A stretch of DNA of 64,000 nucleotides from Pseudomonas delhiensis (GTDB lineage Bacteria > Pseudomonadota > Gammaproteobacteria > Pseudomonadales > Pseudomonadaceae), in contig NZ_FZPC01000025.1 of assembly GCF_900187975.1 (NCBI RefSeq), positions 1 through 64,000 of the forward strand, in the 5' to 3' direction. The translations under genes were made by a program, and so were the position numbers. Shown one piece after another: positions 43,004 to 51,874 of the stretch. Under the pieces are notes generated by a model. That model saw nothing but the letters and a program-made list of their open reading frames with translations. It did no database searches and had not been told where the DNA came from. Position 1 is the first letter of the stretch. Each line of letters opens with the position of its first letter.

Positions 43004-44395
<1,392 letters not shown>

Positions 44396-44898
44396 TGCAA
44401 CTTTCCTGCGTCTGGGCCGCCCACGGGACAGCACTCGGTTATTCCATCCAAGCCATGGCGGCGATGAACTTTCATTTGCCGGCAGGCAGTGGCCGTATGA
44501 ACTTCCGGCCGCTATAGGAAGGAATGACCGAACACCTTCCCTTTTATTACGAAGGGGGCTTTAAGGAATGGCTTTTTCCTGTCGCCCTTCAACTGTGCGA
44601 GGGAACTTTTCCAGCAGAACCCCGTCACAGGCGCAACGTTAACCAGATCACACGCAGACCACCGAGTCAGTTTTCGTCAAATCCGCTCAGGCGCCCGGAA
44701 ATGACGATCAAAAACATCATTTGATATCTATTGATTTAACCGCAAGCCCCCGCCTCCCTAGACTCCCGCCCCATCTGCAGGCTCTGCTGCGCGTAAAACC
44801 CGCGCCAGCGGCGAGCGCCCCAGGTTCGCCCCGCGCCGCCCCCGGCCGCGCCCCGGCGAACGCCTTCGCAGCCCCACTTCCGGAAGTCGACCCAACCC
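44396..44898. other. Divergent control region between lafK and fliM
   Basis: Five hundred AT-richer bases. Visible are two direct ATGAACTT repeats 31 bases apart (about 44464 and 44498), a CCTTCCC...GAAGGGGG hairpin (about 44536-44557), and AT-rich sequence near 44715-44738. I found no convincing sigma-54 promoter on either strand, which fits lafK being at the top of the hierarchy. A 66-codon open frame (44524-44724) lacks coding character. Confidence 0.6.
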
Positions 44899-45738
44899 AT
44901 GACTGGCCAATCCAAAGTCCACCACGGCGTGCCCTCGGAAAGACTCGTGCGCCTGCAGCCGCACAAGTTGGGCCGGCATTACCACAGGGTTCCGCAATAT
45001 ATTCGCGAGATCGCCCACAAGCATCCGCGCATCATCAGCGATTATTTCCTGCGCAGTTACCGCATCAACCTGGAACTGCAGAAAGTCGAGGTCCAGGAAA
45101 GTGCGCCGCGGCCGGCCGAATGCATCTTCCGCTGCCCCTTCGGCAAGGTCGGTTTCGCCATCGACCGCCCGCTGCTGACCGAGGCCCTGGAGTGCTACTA
45201 CGGGGGCACCTCGCTGCCCAGCCACGACACCCCGCCCATCAGCACCTCCGAGCAGCGCATGCGCAAGCGCCTGGGGGTGGACGTGACCCAGCTGTTCGCC
45301 CGCTCGCTGCTGCTGGGCGACACCTTCGGCGAGCTGACCCCCCACGACAACGACTACGAGCTGGCGAGCTGGGAGTACGTGGCCGAGTTCCACTTCCTCA
45401 GCCACATCACCGGCAGCCAGGCCTCGCTGTTCATCTACCTGGACGCCGAACTGGCCGACGCCCTCACCACCCGCCTGGCCGGCCCGCCGCCGGCGCGCCT
45501 GAACGGCAGCCCGGCGCAGCACCTGGTGCACCTGCCGGTGCGCCTGGACTGCGTCATCGCCGCCCTGCAGCTACCGCTGGCCCAGGCGCTGGAGTTGCGC
45601 CCCGGCGACATCCTGCCGGTGCGCCTGCTGGAGCGCTGCGAGGTGCAGGTGAACCAGCAGAAACTCTTCCGCGGCACCCTCTTCGAAGAAGACGGCGGCC
45701 TCTTCCTGACCTCCCTCGAGAGCGTGAAAAGCCCATGA
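44899..45738 (+). CDS. fliM: Flagellar motor switch protein FliM lacking the CheY-binding N-terminus, lateral system
   Basis: 279 residues against about 325-335 for chemotactic FliM. The CheC-like middle domain starts almost at once (HPRIISDYFLRSYRINLELQ) and the C-terminal SpoA domain is complete (LDCVIAALQLPLAQALELRP, GDILPVRLLERCEVQVNQQK). The LSQxEIDALL motif that binds phospho-CheY is absent, and the upstream in-frame region (open only to 44797) has no start codon, so the short N-terminus is real. No strong ribosome site precedes the ATG. Overlaps fliN (ATGA). Confidence 0.9.
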   Translation: MTGQSKVHHGVPSERLVRLQPHKLGRHYHRVPQYIREIAHKHPRIISDYFLRSYRINLELQKVEVQESAPRPAECIFRCPFGKVGFAIDRPLLTEALECYYGGTSLPSHDTPPISTSEQRMRKRLGVDVTQLFARSLLLGDTFGELTPHDNDYELASWEYVAEFHFLSHITGSQASLFIYLDAELADALTTRLAGPPPARLNGSPAQHLVHLPVRLDCVIAALQLPLAQALELRPGDILPVRLLERCEVQVNQQKLFRGTLFEEDGGLFLTSLESVKSP

Positions 45739-46094
45739 GCCAAGTCACCGACAGCGAACTGGACAACCTCCTCAACGACGCCGGCCTGGCCCTCGACGAG
45801 GCCGCCCCGGCCGCCGCCCAGGACAATCCGACGCCGCGCCAGGACCTGAGCTTCTTCGGCAAGATCCCGGTGAACCTGACACTGGAAGTGGCCTCCACCG
45901 AGATTTCCCTGAAGGAGCTGATGGAAGTCGACGCCTCCAGCGTCATCGTCCTCGACAAGCTGGCCGGCGAGCCGCTGGACCTGAAGGTCAACGGCGCCCT
46001 GTTCGCCAAGGCCGAGGTGGTGGTGATGAACGGCAACTACGGCCTGCGCGTGCTGGAGCTGTGCGGCGCCGGCCTGGACGACCTGGCCCGATGA
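45735..46094 (+). CDS. fliN: Flagellar motor switch protein FliN, lateral system
   Basis: 119 residues. After an acidic start (SQVTDSELDNLLNDAGLALD) comes the SpoA/C-ring domain (FFGKIPVNLTLEVASTEISL, KELMEVDASSVIVLDKLAGE, AEVVVMNGNYGLRVLEL). FliN forms the bottom of the C-ring and helps dock FliH. The start overlaps fliM and the stop overlaps fliP. Interestingly its N-terminus has a SELDNLL run faintly like the EIDALL motif missing from FliM. Confidence 0.94.
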   Translation: MSQVTDSELDNLLNDAGLALDEAAPAAAQDNPTPRQDLSFFGKIPVNLTLEVASTEISLKELMEVDASSVIVLDKLAGEPLDLKVNGALFAKAEVVVMNGNYGLRVLELCGAGLDDLAR

Positions 46095-46846
46095 GGCGCG
46101 CGCGGCACTGGCTGGCCCTGGGCCTGGCGCTGGCCGGCATGCTGCCCGGCGTGGTGCTGGCCGCCGGCGGCGAGATTTCCCTGCTGAGCCTGAACGACAC
46201 CGGCCACGGCCAGGAACTGAGCGTGAAGCTGCAGATCCTGGTGGTGATGACGCTGCTCGGGCTACTGCCGGCCATGCTGCTGATGATGACCTGCTTCACC
46301 CGCTTCATCATCGTGCTGGCCATCCTGCGCCAGGCCATGGGCCTGCAGCAGAGCCCGCCGAACAACGTGCTGGTGGGCATCGCCCTGTGCATGACGCTGC
46401 TGGTCATGCGCCCGGTGTGGAAGGAGGTCTACACCGAGGCCTACGAGCCCTTCCAGCGCGATGCCATCACCCTGGAGGAAGGCCTGGGCAAGGCCAAGGC
46501 CAGCCTCAGCCGCTTCATGCTCGCGCAGACCGGCAAGACCTCCCTGGACACCCTGCTGGCCCTGGCCGGCGAGAAGATGCCGGCGGACAAGGCCGAGCTG
46601 GACTTCTCCCTGCTGCTGCCGGCCTACGTGCTCAGCGAGCTGAAGACCGCCTTCCAGCTCGGCTTCATGATCTTCGTGCCCTTCCTGGTCATCGACCTGG
46701 TGGTGGCCAGCGTGCTCATGGCCATGGGCATGATGATGCTCTCGCCGATGATGATCTCGCTGCCGTTCAAGCTCATGGTGTTCGTCCTGGTCGATGGCTG
46801 GGCGCTGCTGATGGGCACTCTCACCTCCAGCATCCAGCCGTTCTGA
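46091..46846 (+). CDS. fliP: Flagellar export gate protein FliP, lateral system
   Basis: 251 residues with a signal peptide (HWLALGLALAGMLPGVVLAA) and four membrane helices, including the FliP signature LLPAMLLMMTCFTRFIIVLA and FMIFVPFLVIDLVVASVLMA. It builds the export gate with FliQ and FliR. The ATG at 46091 overlaps the fliN stop. No fliO lies between fliN and fliP. Confidence 0.96.
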   Translation: MRRARHWLALGLALAGMLPGVVLAAGGEISLLSLNDTGHGQELSVKLQILVVMTLLGLLPAMLLMMTCFTRFIIVLAILRQAMGLQQSPPNNVLVGIALCMTLLVMRPVWKEVYTEAYEPFQRDAITLEEGLGKAKASLSRFMLAQTGKTSLDTLLALAGEKMPADKAELDFSLLLPAYVLSELKTAFQLGFMIFVPFLVIDLVVASVLMAMGMMMLSPMMISLPFKLMVFVLVDGWALLMGTLTSSIQPF

Positions 46847-46853
46847 GGCCGCC

Positions 46854-47126
46854 ATGCTCACCCCGGAATACGCCGTCGAGATCATCGCCAACGCCGTGCA
46901 CATCACCGCCGTCGTGGTCTGCGTGCTGGTCGTGCCGAGCCTGCTCGGCGGCCTGCTGGTGAGCATCTTCCAGGCCGCCACGCAGATCAACGAACAGATG
47001 CTCAGCTTCCTGCCGCGGCTGCTCATCACCCTGGGCATGCTGGTGTTCGCCGGGCACTGGATACTGCGCACGCTCAGCGACCTGTTCATCGAGACCTTCC
47101 GCCAGGCCGGGCACCTGGTCGGCTAG
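46854..47126 (+). CDS. fliQ: Flagellar export gate protein FliQ, lateral system
   Basis: 90 residues, two membrane helices (ITAVVVCVLVVPSLLGGLLV; LLITLGMLVFAGHWILRTLS) joined by FQAATQINEQMLSFLP, the FliQ hallmark. Seven bases after fliP and ten before fliR. Confidence 0.95.
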   Translation: MLTPEYAVEIIANAVHITAVVVCVLVVPSLLGGLLVSIFQAATQINEQMLSFLPRLLITLGMLVFAGHWILRTLSDLFIETFRQAGHLVG

Positions 47127-47136
47127 GCCCGCAACG

Positions 47137-47937
47137 ATGCACGCCGACGCGTCCCTGCTGCAGGCCAGCCAGTACCTGCAGGACCTGCAGCGCTACTGGT
47201 GGCCGTTCTGCCGGATCATGGCCATGCTCGCCATGGCGCCGCTGCTCAACCACCGTTCGCTGCCGCGCCAGGTGCGCATCCTCCTGGCCATGGGCCTGAC
47301 CCTCGCGCTGGCCGGCGCCCTGCCCCGCCCGCCGGCCATCCAGGCGCTTTCCGCCGAGGGCCTGCTGGCGGCGCTGGAGCAGATCGCCGTGGGTGCCGTG
47401 CTGGGCCTTGCGCTGCAGCTGGTGTTCGTGATCTTCAGCCTGGTGGGCGAAGTGGTGTCCACCCAGATGGGCATGGCCATGGCGCGCTACAACGACCCGG
47501 TGAACGGCGTGTCCTCGTCCTCGGTGGTCGGCCAGCTGTACTTCCTGTTGCTGGCCCTGCTGTTCCTCGCCAGCGACGGCCACCTGCTGGTGGTCAGCGT
47601 GCTCTACCAGAGCTTTCACTACTGGCCGGTGGGCGGCGGCCTGGCCTACGCCGGCTTCGCCACCCTGGCCTACGCCCTGGCCTGGGTGTTCTCCGCCGCC
47701 ACCCTGATCAGCCTGCCGCTGGCCTTCTGCATGTTCCTCGTGCAGTTCTGCTTCGGCCTGCTCAACCGCATCTCGGCGGCGATGAACCTGTTTTCCCTGG
47801 GCTTCCCCATGGCCATCCTCACCGGGCTGGCGTGCATCCGCCTGACCCTGCCGGACCTGCCCGACACCTACCTGCAGCTCACCCGCGCGCTGCTGGACAA
47901 CCTCGGCCAGCTGCTGCGAGGCGCCAGCCATGGCTGA
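47137..47937 (+). CDS. fliR: Flagellar export gate protein FliR, lateral system
   Basis: 266 residues with about six membrane segments (e.g. IMAMLAMAPLLNHRSLPRQV, QIAVGAVLGLALQLVFVIFS, GQLYFLLLALLFLASDGHLL, GLLNRISAAMNLFSLGFPMA), the normal FliR pattern. It completes the FliPQR core. It overlaps flhB by eight bases. Confidence 0.95.
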   Translation: MHADASLLQASQYLQDLQRYWWPFCRIMAMLAMAPLLNHRSLPRQVRILLAMGLTLALAGALPRPPAIQALSAEGLLAALEQIAVGAVLGLALQLVFVIFSLVGEVVSTQMGMAMARYNDPVNGVSSSSVVGQLYFLLLALLFLASDGHLLVVSVLYQSFHYWPVGGGLAYAGFATLAYALAWVFSAATLISLPLAFCMFLVQFCFGLLNRISAAMNLFSLGFPMAILTGLACIRLTLPDLPDTYLQLTRALLDNLGQLLRGASHG

Positions 47938-49072
47938 ACAGGGCGGCTCCCAGGAAAAGACCGAAGAGGCCAGCGAGCACAAGCTGCGCCAGAGCCGGCA
48001 GAAGGGCCAGGTGCCGCGCTCCAGGGACCTGGCCGGCACCGTGGCGCTGCTGTGCACCCTGCTGGTGCTCAAGGCCTGCGTCGGGCGCTTCTTCGACGGC
48101 CTGGCCGAAAGCTTCCGCTTCGCCTACCTGGACCTGAACCGCAGCGAGGTGGGCCTGGACGACTTGGCGCTGATCCTCGGCCAGCACATCTGGCTGATGG
48201 TCCAGCTGCTGCTGCCGCTGCTGCTCACCCCGCTGCTGGTGGTGGCCTTCGGCATGGTGCCCGGCGGCTGGATCTTCGCCTCGGCCAACCTGGCCTTCAA
48301 GGCCGGCAAGCTCAACCCCATCGCCGGCCTTGCGCGGATGTTCTCGATGCAGAACCTCACCGAGCTGCTCAAGTCGCTGCTGAAGATGGCGGTGCTGCTG
48401 GGCGTGGCCTGGTACCTGCTGCTGGACGCCCTGCCGCAGCTGATCGCACTGCAGCGCAGCGACATCCGCAGCGCCATCGGCGGCGCCCTGGGCCTGCTGT
48501 TCGACACCCTGGTCGGCCTGCTGGCGGTGTTCGTGTTCTTCTCGCTGCTGGACATCCCGCTGCAGCGCTTCCTGTTCCGCAAGCGCATGCGCATGACCAA
48601 GCAGGAGCGCCGCGAGGAGCACAAGAACCAGGAAGGCCGCCCGGAAGTGAAGGCACGCATCCGCCAGGTGCAGCGGCAGATGCTGCAGCGCCAGATCAAC
48701 CGCGTGCTGCCCAGGGCCGACGTGGTGCTGACCAACCCGACGCACTTCGCCGTGGCCCTCAAGTACGACCCGAAGAAGGCCCAGGCCCCCTACGTGCTGG
48801 CCCGCGGCATGGACGAGATGGCCCTGTACATCCGCCAGATGGCCGCCAAACACGACCTGGAAGTGCTGGAGGTGCCGCCGCTGACCCGCGCCATCTACTT
48901 CAGCACCCAGGTCAACCAGCAGATCCCGGCCGGGCTCTACACCGCCGTGGCCCACGTCCTCACCTACATCCTGCAGCTGCGCGCCTACCGCCAGGGGCGC
49001 CGGCTGCGCAAGCCGGAACTGGCCAAGAACCTCCCCATCCCCGACAGCCTGGCAAGCAGAGGCCAACCATGA
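47930..49072 (+). CDS. flhB: Flagellar export switch protein FlhB, lateral system
   Basis: 380 residues: four membrane helices, then the cytoplasmic domain with the self-cleaving NPTH motif at 269-272, the canonical position. The N-terminus EKTEEASEHKLRQSRQKGQV is typical. FlhB changes export specificity from hook to filament subunits when FliK signals. ATGA overlap with flhA. Confidence 0.97.
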   Translation: MAEQGGSQEKTEEASEHKLRQSRQKGQVPRSRDLAGTVALLCTLLVLKACVGRFFDGLAESFRFAYLDLNRSEVGLDDLALILGQHIWLMVQLLLPLLLTPLLVVAFGMVPGGWIFASANLAFKAGKLNPIAGLARMFSMQNLTELLKSLLKMAVLLGVAWYLLLDALPQLIALQRSDIRSAIGGALGLLFDTLVGLLAVFVFFSLLDIPLQRFLFRKRMRMTKQERREEHKNQEGRPEVKARIRQVQRQMLQRQINRVLPRADVVLTNPTHFAVALKYDPKKAQAPYVLARGMDEMALYIRQMAAKHDLEVLEVPPLTRAIYFSTQVNQQIPAGLYTAVAHVLTYILQLRAYRQGRRLRKPELAKNLPIPDSLASRGQP

Positions 49073-51165
49073 ACTTCCTCGAGCAGCTCCTGCCGACACT
49101 GCGCAGCGGGCGGATCGGCATCCCGCTGGTCATCCTCTCCATCCTCGCGATGATCATCCTGCCGCTGCCGCCGCTGCTGCTGGACGTGCTCTTCACCTTC
49201 AACATCGGCATCGCCCTGCTGGTGCTGATGGTCAGCGTGTCCTCGCGCAGCCCGCTGGACTTCTCGCTGCTGCCCACGGTGGTGCTGGTCACCACCCTGC
49301 TGCGGCTGTCGCTGAACGTCGCCTCCTCGCGGGTGGTGCTGCTCGACGGCCACACCGGCTCTGCGGCGGCCGGCAAGGTGATCGAGGCCTTCGGCCACGT
49401 GGTCATCGGCGGCAACTTCATCGTCGGCCTGATCGTCTTCGTGATCCTCACCATCATCAACTTCATGGTGATCACCAAGGGCGGCGAGCGCATCTCCGAG
49501 GTCACCGCGCGCTTCACCCTGGACGCCCTGCCGGGCAAGCAGATGTCCATCGACGCCGACCTCAACGCCGGCCTGATCGACCAGGCCGAGGCCAAGCGCC
49601 GGCGCGCCGAGGTGTCCAAGGAAGCCGACTTCTACGGGGCCATGGACGGCGCCAGCAAGTTCGTCCGCGGCGACGCCATCGCCGGCATCCTGATCCTGCT
49701 GATCAACCTGTTCGGCGGCGTGGCCATCGGCGTGTTCGTCTACGCCATGGCCGGCGCCGACGCCTTCCGCCAGTACGCCCTGCTGACCATCGGCGACGGC
49801 CTGGCGGCGCAGATCCCGGCGCTGCTGCTGTCCACCGCCGCGGCCATCATCATCACGCGGGTCAACGAGTCGGCGGAGATCACCGCGCTGGTGCGCCGGC
49901 AGATGCTCGCCTCGCCCTCGCTGCTGTACACGGTGGCGGGCATCGTCACGGTACTGGCGATCGTCCCCGGCATGCCGCACCTGGCCTTCTTCGGCTTCGC
50001 CGCGCTGATCGCCTTCGTCGCCTGGCGCGTGTCCCTGGCCGAGCCGCCGGGCGAGGCGCAGAGCCTGGAGCAGGCCGAGGCCATCGGCAAGGCCATGGAC
50101 CAGGAGCGTGCCCAGCAGCTGGGCTGGGAAGACATCCCGCTGGTGGAGCGGCTGTCCATCTCCCTGGGCTACAAGCTGGTCGGGCTGGTCAACGAGGCCG
50201 GCGGCGCGCCCCTGGTGCAGCGGGTGCGCGGGGTGCGCCAGACGCTGTCGGAGAGCCTGGGCTTCCTGCTGCCGGAAATCCACATCCGCGACAGCCTGCG
50301 GCTGAAGGCCTCGCAGTACGCCATCCACATCAGCGGCGAGCGCATCGACGGTGCCGAGCTGCACGCCGACCGCCTGATGGCCATCCCCTCGGCGGAAACC
50401 TACGGCGAGGTCGACGGCATCCTCGGCCACGACCCGGCCTACCAGATGCCGGTGGTGTGGATCCGCCCGGAGGACAAGCCGCGCGCGCTCAACCTCGGCT
50501 ACCAGGTGATCGACTGCGCCAGCGTCATCGCCACCCACCTGAACAAGGTGATCCGCGAGCACCTGCCGGACATCTTCAAGCACGACGACGTCGAGCACCT
50601 GATGCAGCGCCTGGCGGCCCAGGCGCCCAAGCTCGCCGAGCACCTGCGCGCGCAGCTGAGCTTCAGCCTGCAGCACCGCGTATACCGCCAATTGCTGCAG
50701 GAACAGGTGCCGCTGCGCGACATGGTGAGCATCGCCACCACCCTGGTGGAAGCCGCCGAGACCACCAAGGACCCGCTGCTGCTGGCCTCGGACGTGCGCT
50801 ACGCGCTGCGCCGCAGCATCGTCTCGGGCATCGCCGGGGAGCGCGGCGAGCTGTCGGTGTTCATCCTCGACAACAACCTGGAGAACACCCTGCTCAGCGC
50901 CCTGGCCATCGCCCAGCAGGCCGGCCCGGTGAGCCTGGACAACATCCCGGTGGAGCCCAACCTGCTCAACCAGCTGCAGAACACCATGCCGGTGGTGAAG
51001 GAAAAGCTGCGCAAGGAAGGCCACCCGCCGATCCTCACCGTGATGCCGCAGCTGCGCCCGCTGCTCGCGCGTTATGCAAGAGTCTTCAGCCCGGGGCTGC
51101 ACGTACTGTCGCAGAACGAGATCCCCGAGCGGGTGGCGGTGAACGTCCTGGGCACCCTCGGCTGA
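49069..51165 (+). CDS. flhA: Flagellar export apparatus protein FlhA, lateral system
   Basis: 698 residues. Eight membrane segments occupy the first ~320 residues, with the FHIPEP-family motifs LLRLSLNVASSRVVLLDGHT, GERISEVTARFTLDALPGKQ and MSIDADLNAGLIDQAEAKRR. The cytoplasmic C-terminal half that receives chaperone-substrate complexes is complete. Last gene of fliMNPQR-flhBA; its stop abuts the convergent PilZ gene. A second long frame overlapping flhB upstream is not coding. Confidence 0.97.
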   Translation: MNFLEQLLPTLRSGRIGIPLVILSILAMIILPLPPLLLDVLFTFNIGIALLVLMVSVSSRSPLDFSLLPTVVLVTTLLRLSLNVASSRVVLLDGHTGSAAAGKVIEAFGHVVIGGNFIVGLIVFVILTIINFMVITKGGERISEVTARFTLDALPGKQMSIDADLNAGLIDQAEAKRRRAEVSKEADFYGAMDGASKFVRGDAIAGILILLINLFGGVAIGVFVYAMAGADAFRQYALLTIGDGLAAQIPALLLSTAAAIIITRVNESAEITALVRRQMLASPSLLYTVAGIVTVLAIVPGMPHLAFFGFAALIAFVAWRVSLAEPPGEAQSLEQAEAIGKAMDQERAQQLGWEDIPLVERLSISLGYKLVGLVNEAGGAPLVQRVRGVRQTLSESLGFLLPEIHIRDSLRLKASQYAIHISGERIDGAELHADRLMAIPSAETYGEVDGILGHDPAYQMPVVWIRPEDKPRALNLGYQVIDCASVIATHLNKVIREHLPDIFKHDDVEHLMQRLAAQAPKLAEHLRAQLSFSLQHRVYRQLLQEQVPLRDMVSIATTLVEAAETTKDPLLLASDVRYALRRSIVSGIAGERGELSVFILDNNLENTLLSALAIAQQAGPVSLDNIPVEPNLLNQLQNTMPVVKEKLRKEGHPPILTVMPQLRPLLARYARVFSPGLHVLSQNEIPERVAVNVLGTLG

Positions 51166-51510
51166 TCAGCCGGGCGTCGCGCTGCGGCGCCCGGCGCGCA
51201 GCTCGGCCATCAGCGCGTGGAAGGAAACCGACGGCTGCTCCAGCGCCAGGCCGGCCTCGTACTGGCCGGTCTGGGCATTCTCCCCCGACCACACGCAACG
51301 CACCTTCACCTCGGCCTCGCGCAGGCGGTCCTCGCGGTCACGCATGCGCAGGCGCAGGTCGTGCAGGCTGTCCGGCGCCAGCAGCAGGTCGCAGCGAATC
51401 TTCAGGCCGCTTTCGGAGAGGTCGGCGACATAGCCGAGCAGCTTGCCGCCGGCGTCTAGCACGCGAATGCGGAACATGGAGCGGAATACGATACGGTTGT
51501 GCTGGCGCAT
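51166..51510 (-). CDS. PilZ-domain protein
   Basis: 114 residues, essentially one PilZ domain. The c-di-GMP motifs are present: an Arg pair with RxxxR spacing (Arg6-Arg10) and DLSESG (30-35) fitting (D/N)xSxxG. There is no YcgR N-terminal domain. Its stop codon abuts the flhA stop with no base between, tail to tail. A role in tuning the lateral motor by c-di-GMP is plausible from position but unproven. REP sequences stand upstream. Confidence 0.8.
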   Translation of the reverse strand: MRQHNRIVFRSMFRIRVLDAGGKLLGYVADLSESGLKIRCDLLLAPDSLHDLRLRMRDREDRLREAEVKVRCVWSGENAQTGQYEAGLALEQPSVSFHALMAELRAGRRSATPG

Positions 51511-51587
51511 GCCCGACCTCGTCGTGCGGGGGATTTGAAACCCAAAGCGACCGGGGCGCGGGAAACCTTAAGGCCTGCGTTGGAACT

Positions 51588-51765
51588 GTAGGAGCGAGCT
51601 TGCTCGCGAACAGCGGTGCCAAGCCTGGCTCCGGAGCAGGGCCGAAGTCCGTAACCCTCTCCCCAGCCCTCTCCCTGAAGGGAGAGGGCTGGGGAGAGGG
51701 AGCGGAATCGCCCCGAAACACCGCCGCCACAGGTGACTCCCGTTCGCGAGCAAGCTCGCTCCTAC
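51588..51765. repeat. REP pair enclosing a CCCTCTCC palindrome
   Basis: A forward REP (51588-51610) and a reverse REP (51743-51765) enclose a nearly perfect 46-base palindrome (51655-51700) with half-site CCCTCTCCCCAGCCCTCTCC. The same enclosure, with the full composite element inside, is seen at 56719-57014. Confidence 0.8.
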
Positions 51766-51817
51766 GAAAAGCCCAAAAGCCCCCAACCAACAAATCCCCC
51801 CACCCATCCCCCACCGA

Positions 51818-51846
51818 TTGCCAATCCGCGCTCCGGCTGATATCTG
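51818..51846 (+). promoter_or_regulatory. Candidate sigma-70 promoter of the FAN1-helicase operon
   Basis: TTGCCA (51818-51823) and TATCTG (51841-51846) are separated by 17 bases. The -10 overlaps the start of the LexA box, which is the usual geometry for LexA repression. Confidence 0.5.
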
Positions 51847-51859
51847 TATAAAGATACAG
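51844..51859. promoter_or_regulatory. LexA box (SOS operator)
   Basis: CTGTATAAAGATACAG fits CTG-N10-CAG with the AT-rich alternating core of gammaproteobacterial LexA boxes. It ends 15 bases before the nuclease ATG and overlaps the candidate -10, so LexA binding would block both polymerase and ribosome access. Confidence 0.88.
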
Positions 51860-51874
51860 CCCCTGCCCTCGCCC

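Noticed and set aside
44608..44625. Possible sigma-54 site GGGAAC-TTTTCCAGCA upstream of fliM
   Set aside because: GG and GC have the right spacing but both conserved blocks (TGGCAC, TTGC) match poorly.
44524..44724. 66-codon frame between lafK and fliM
   Set aside because: Lies in the AT-rich control region, lacks a convincing ribosome site, and crosses a hairpin; composition is not coding-like.
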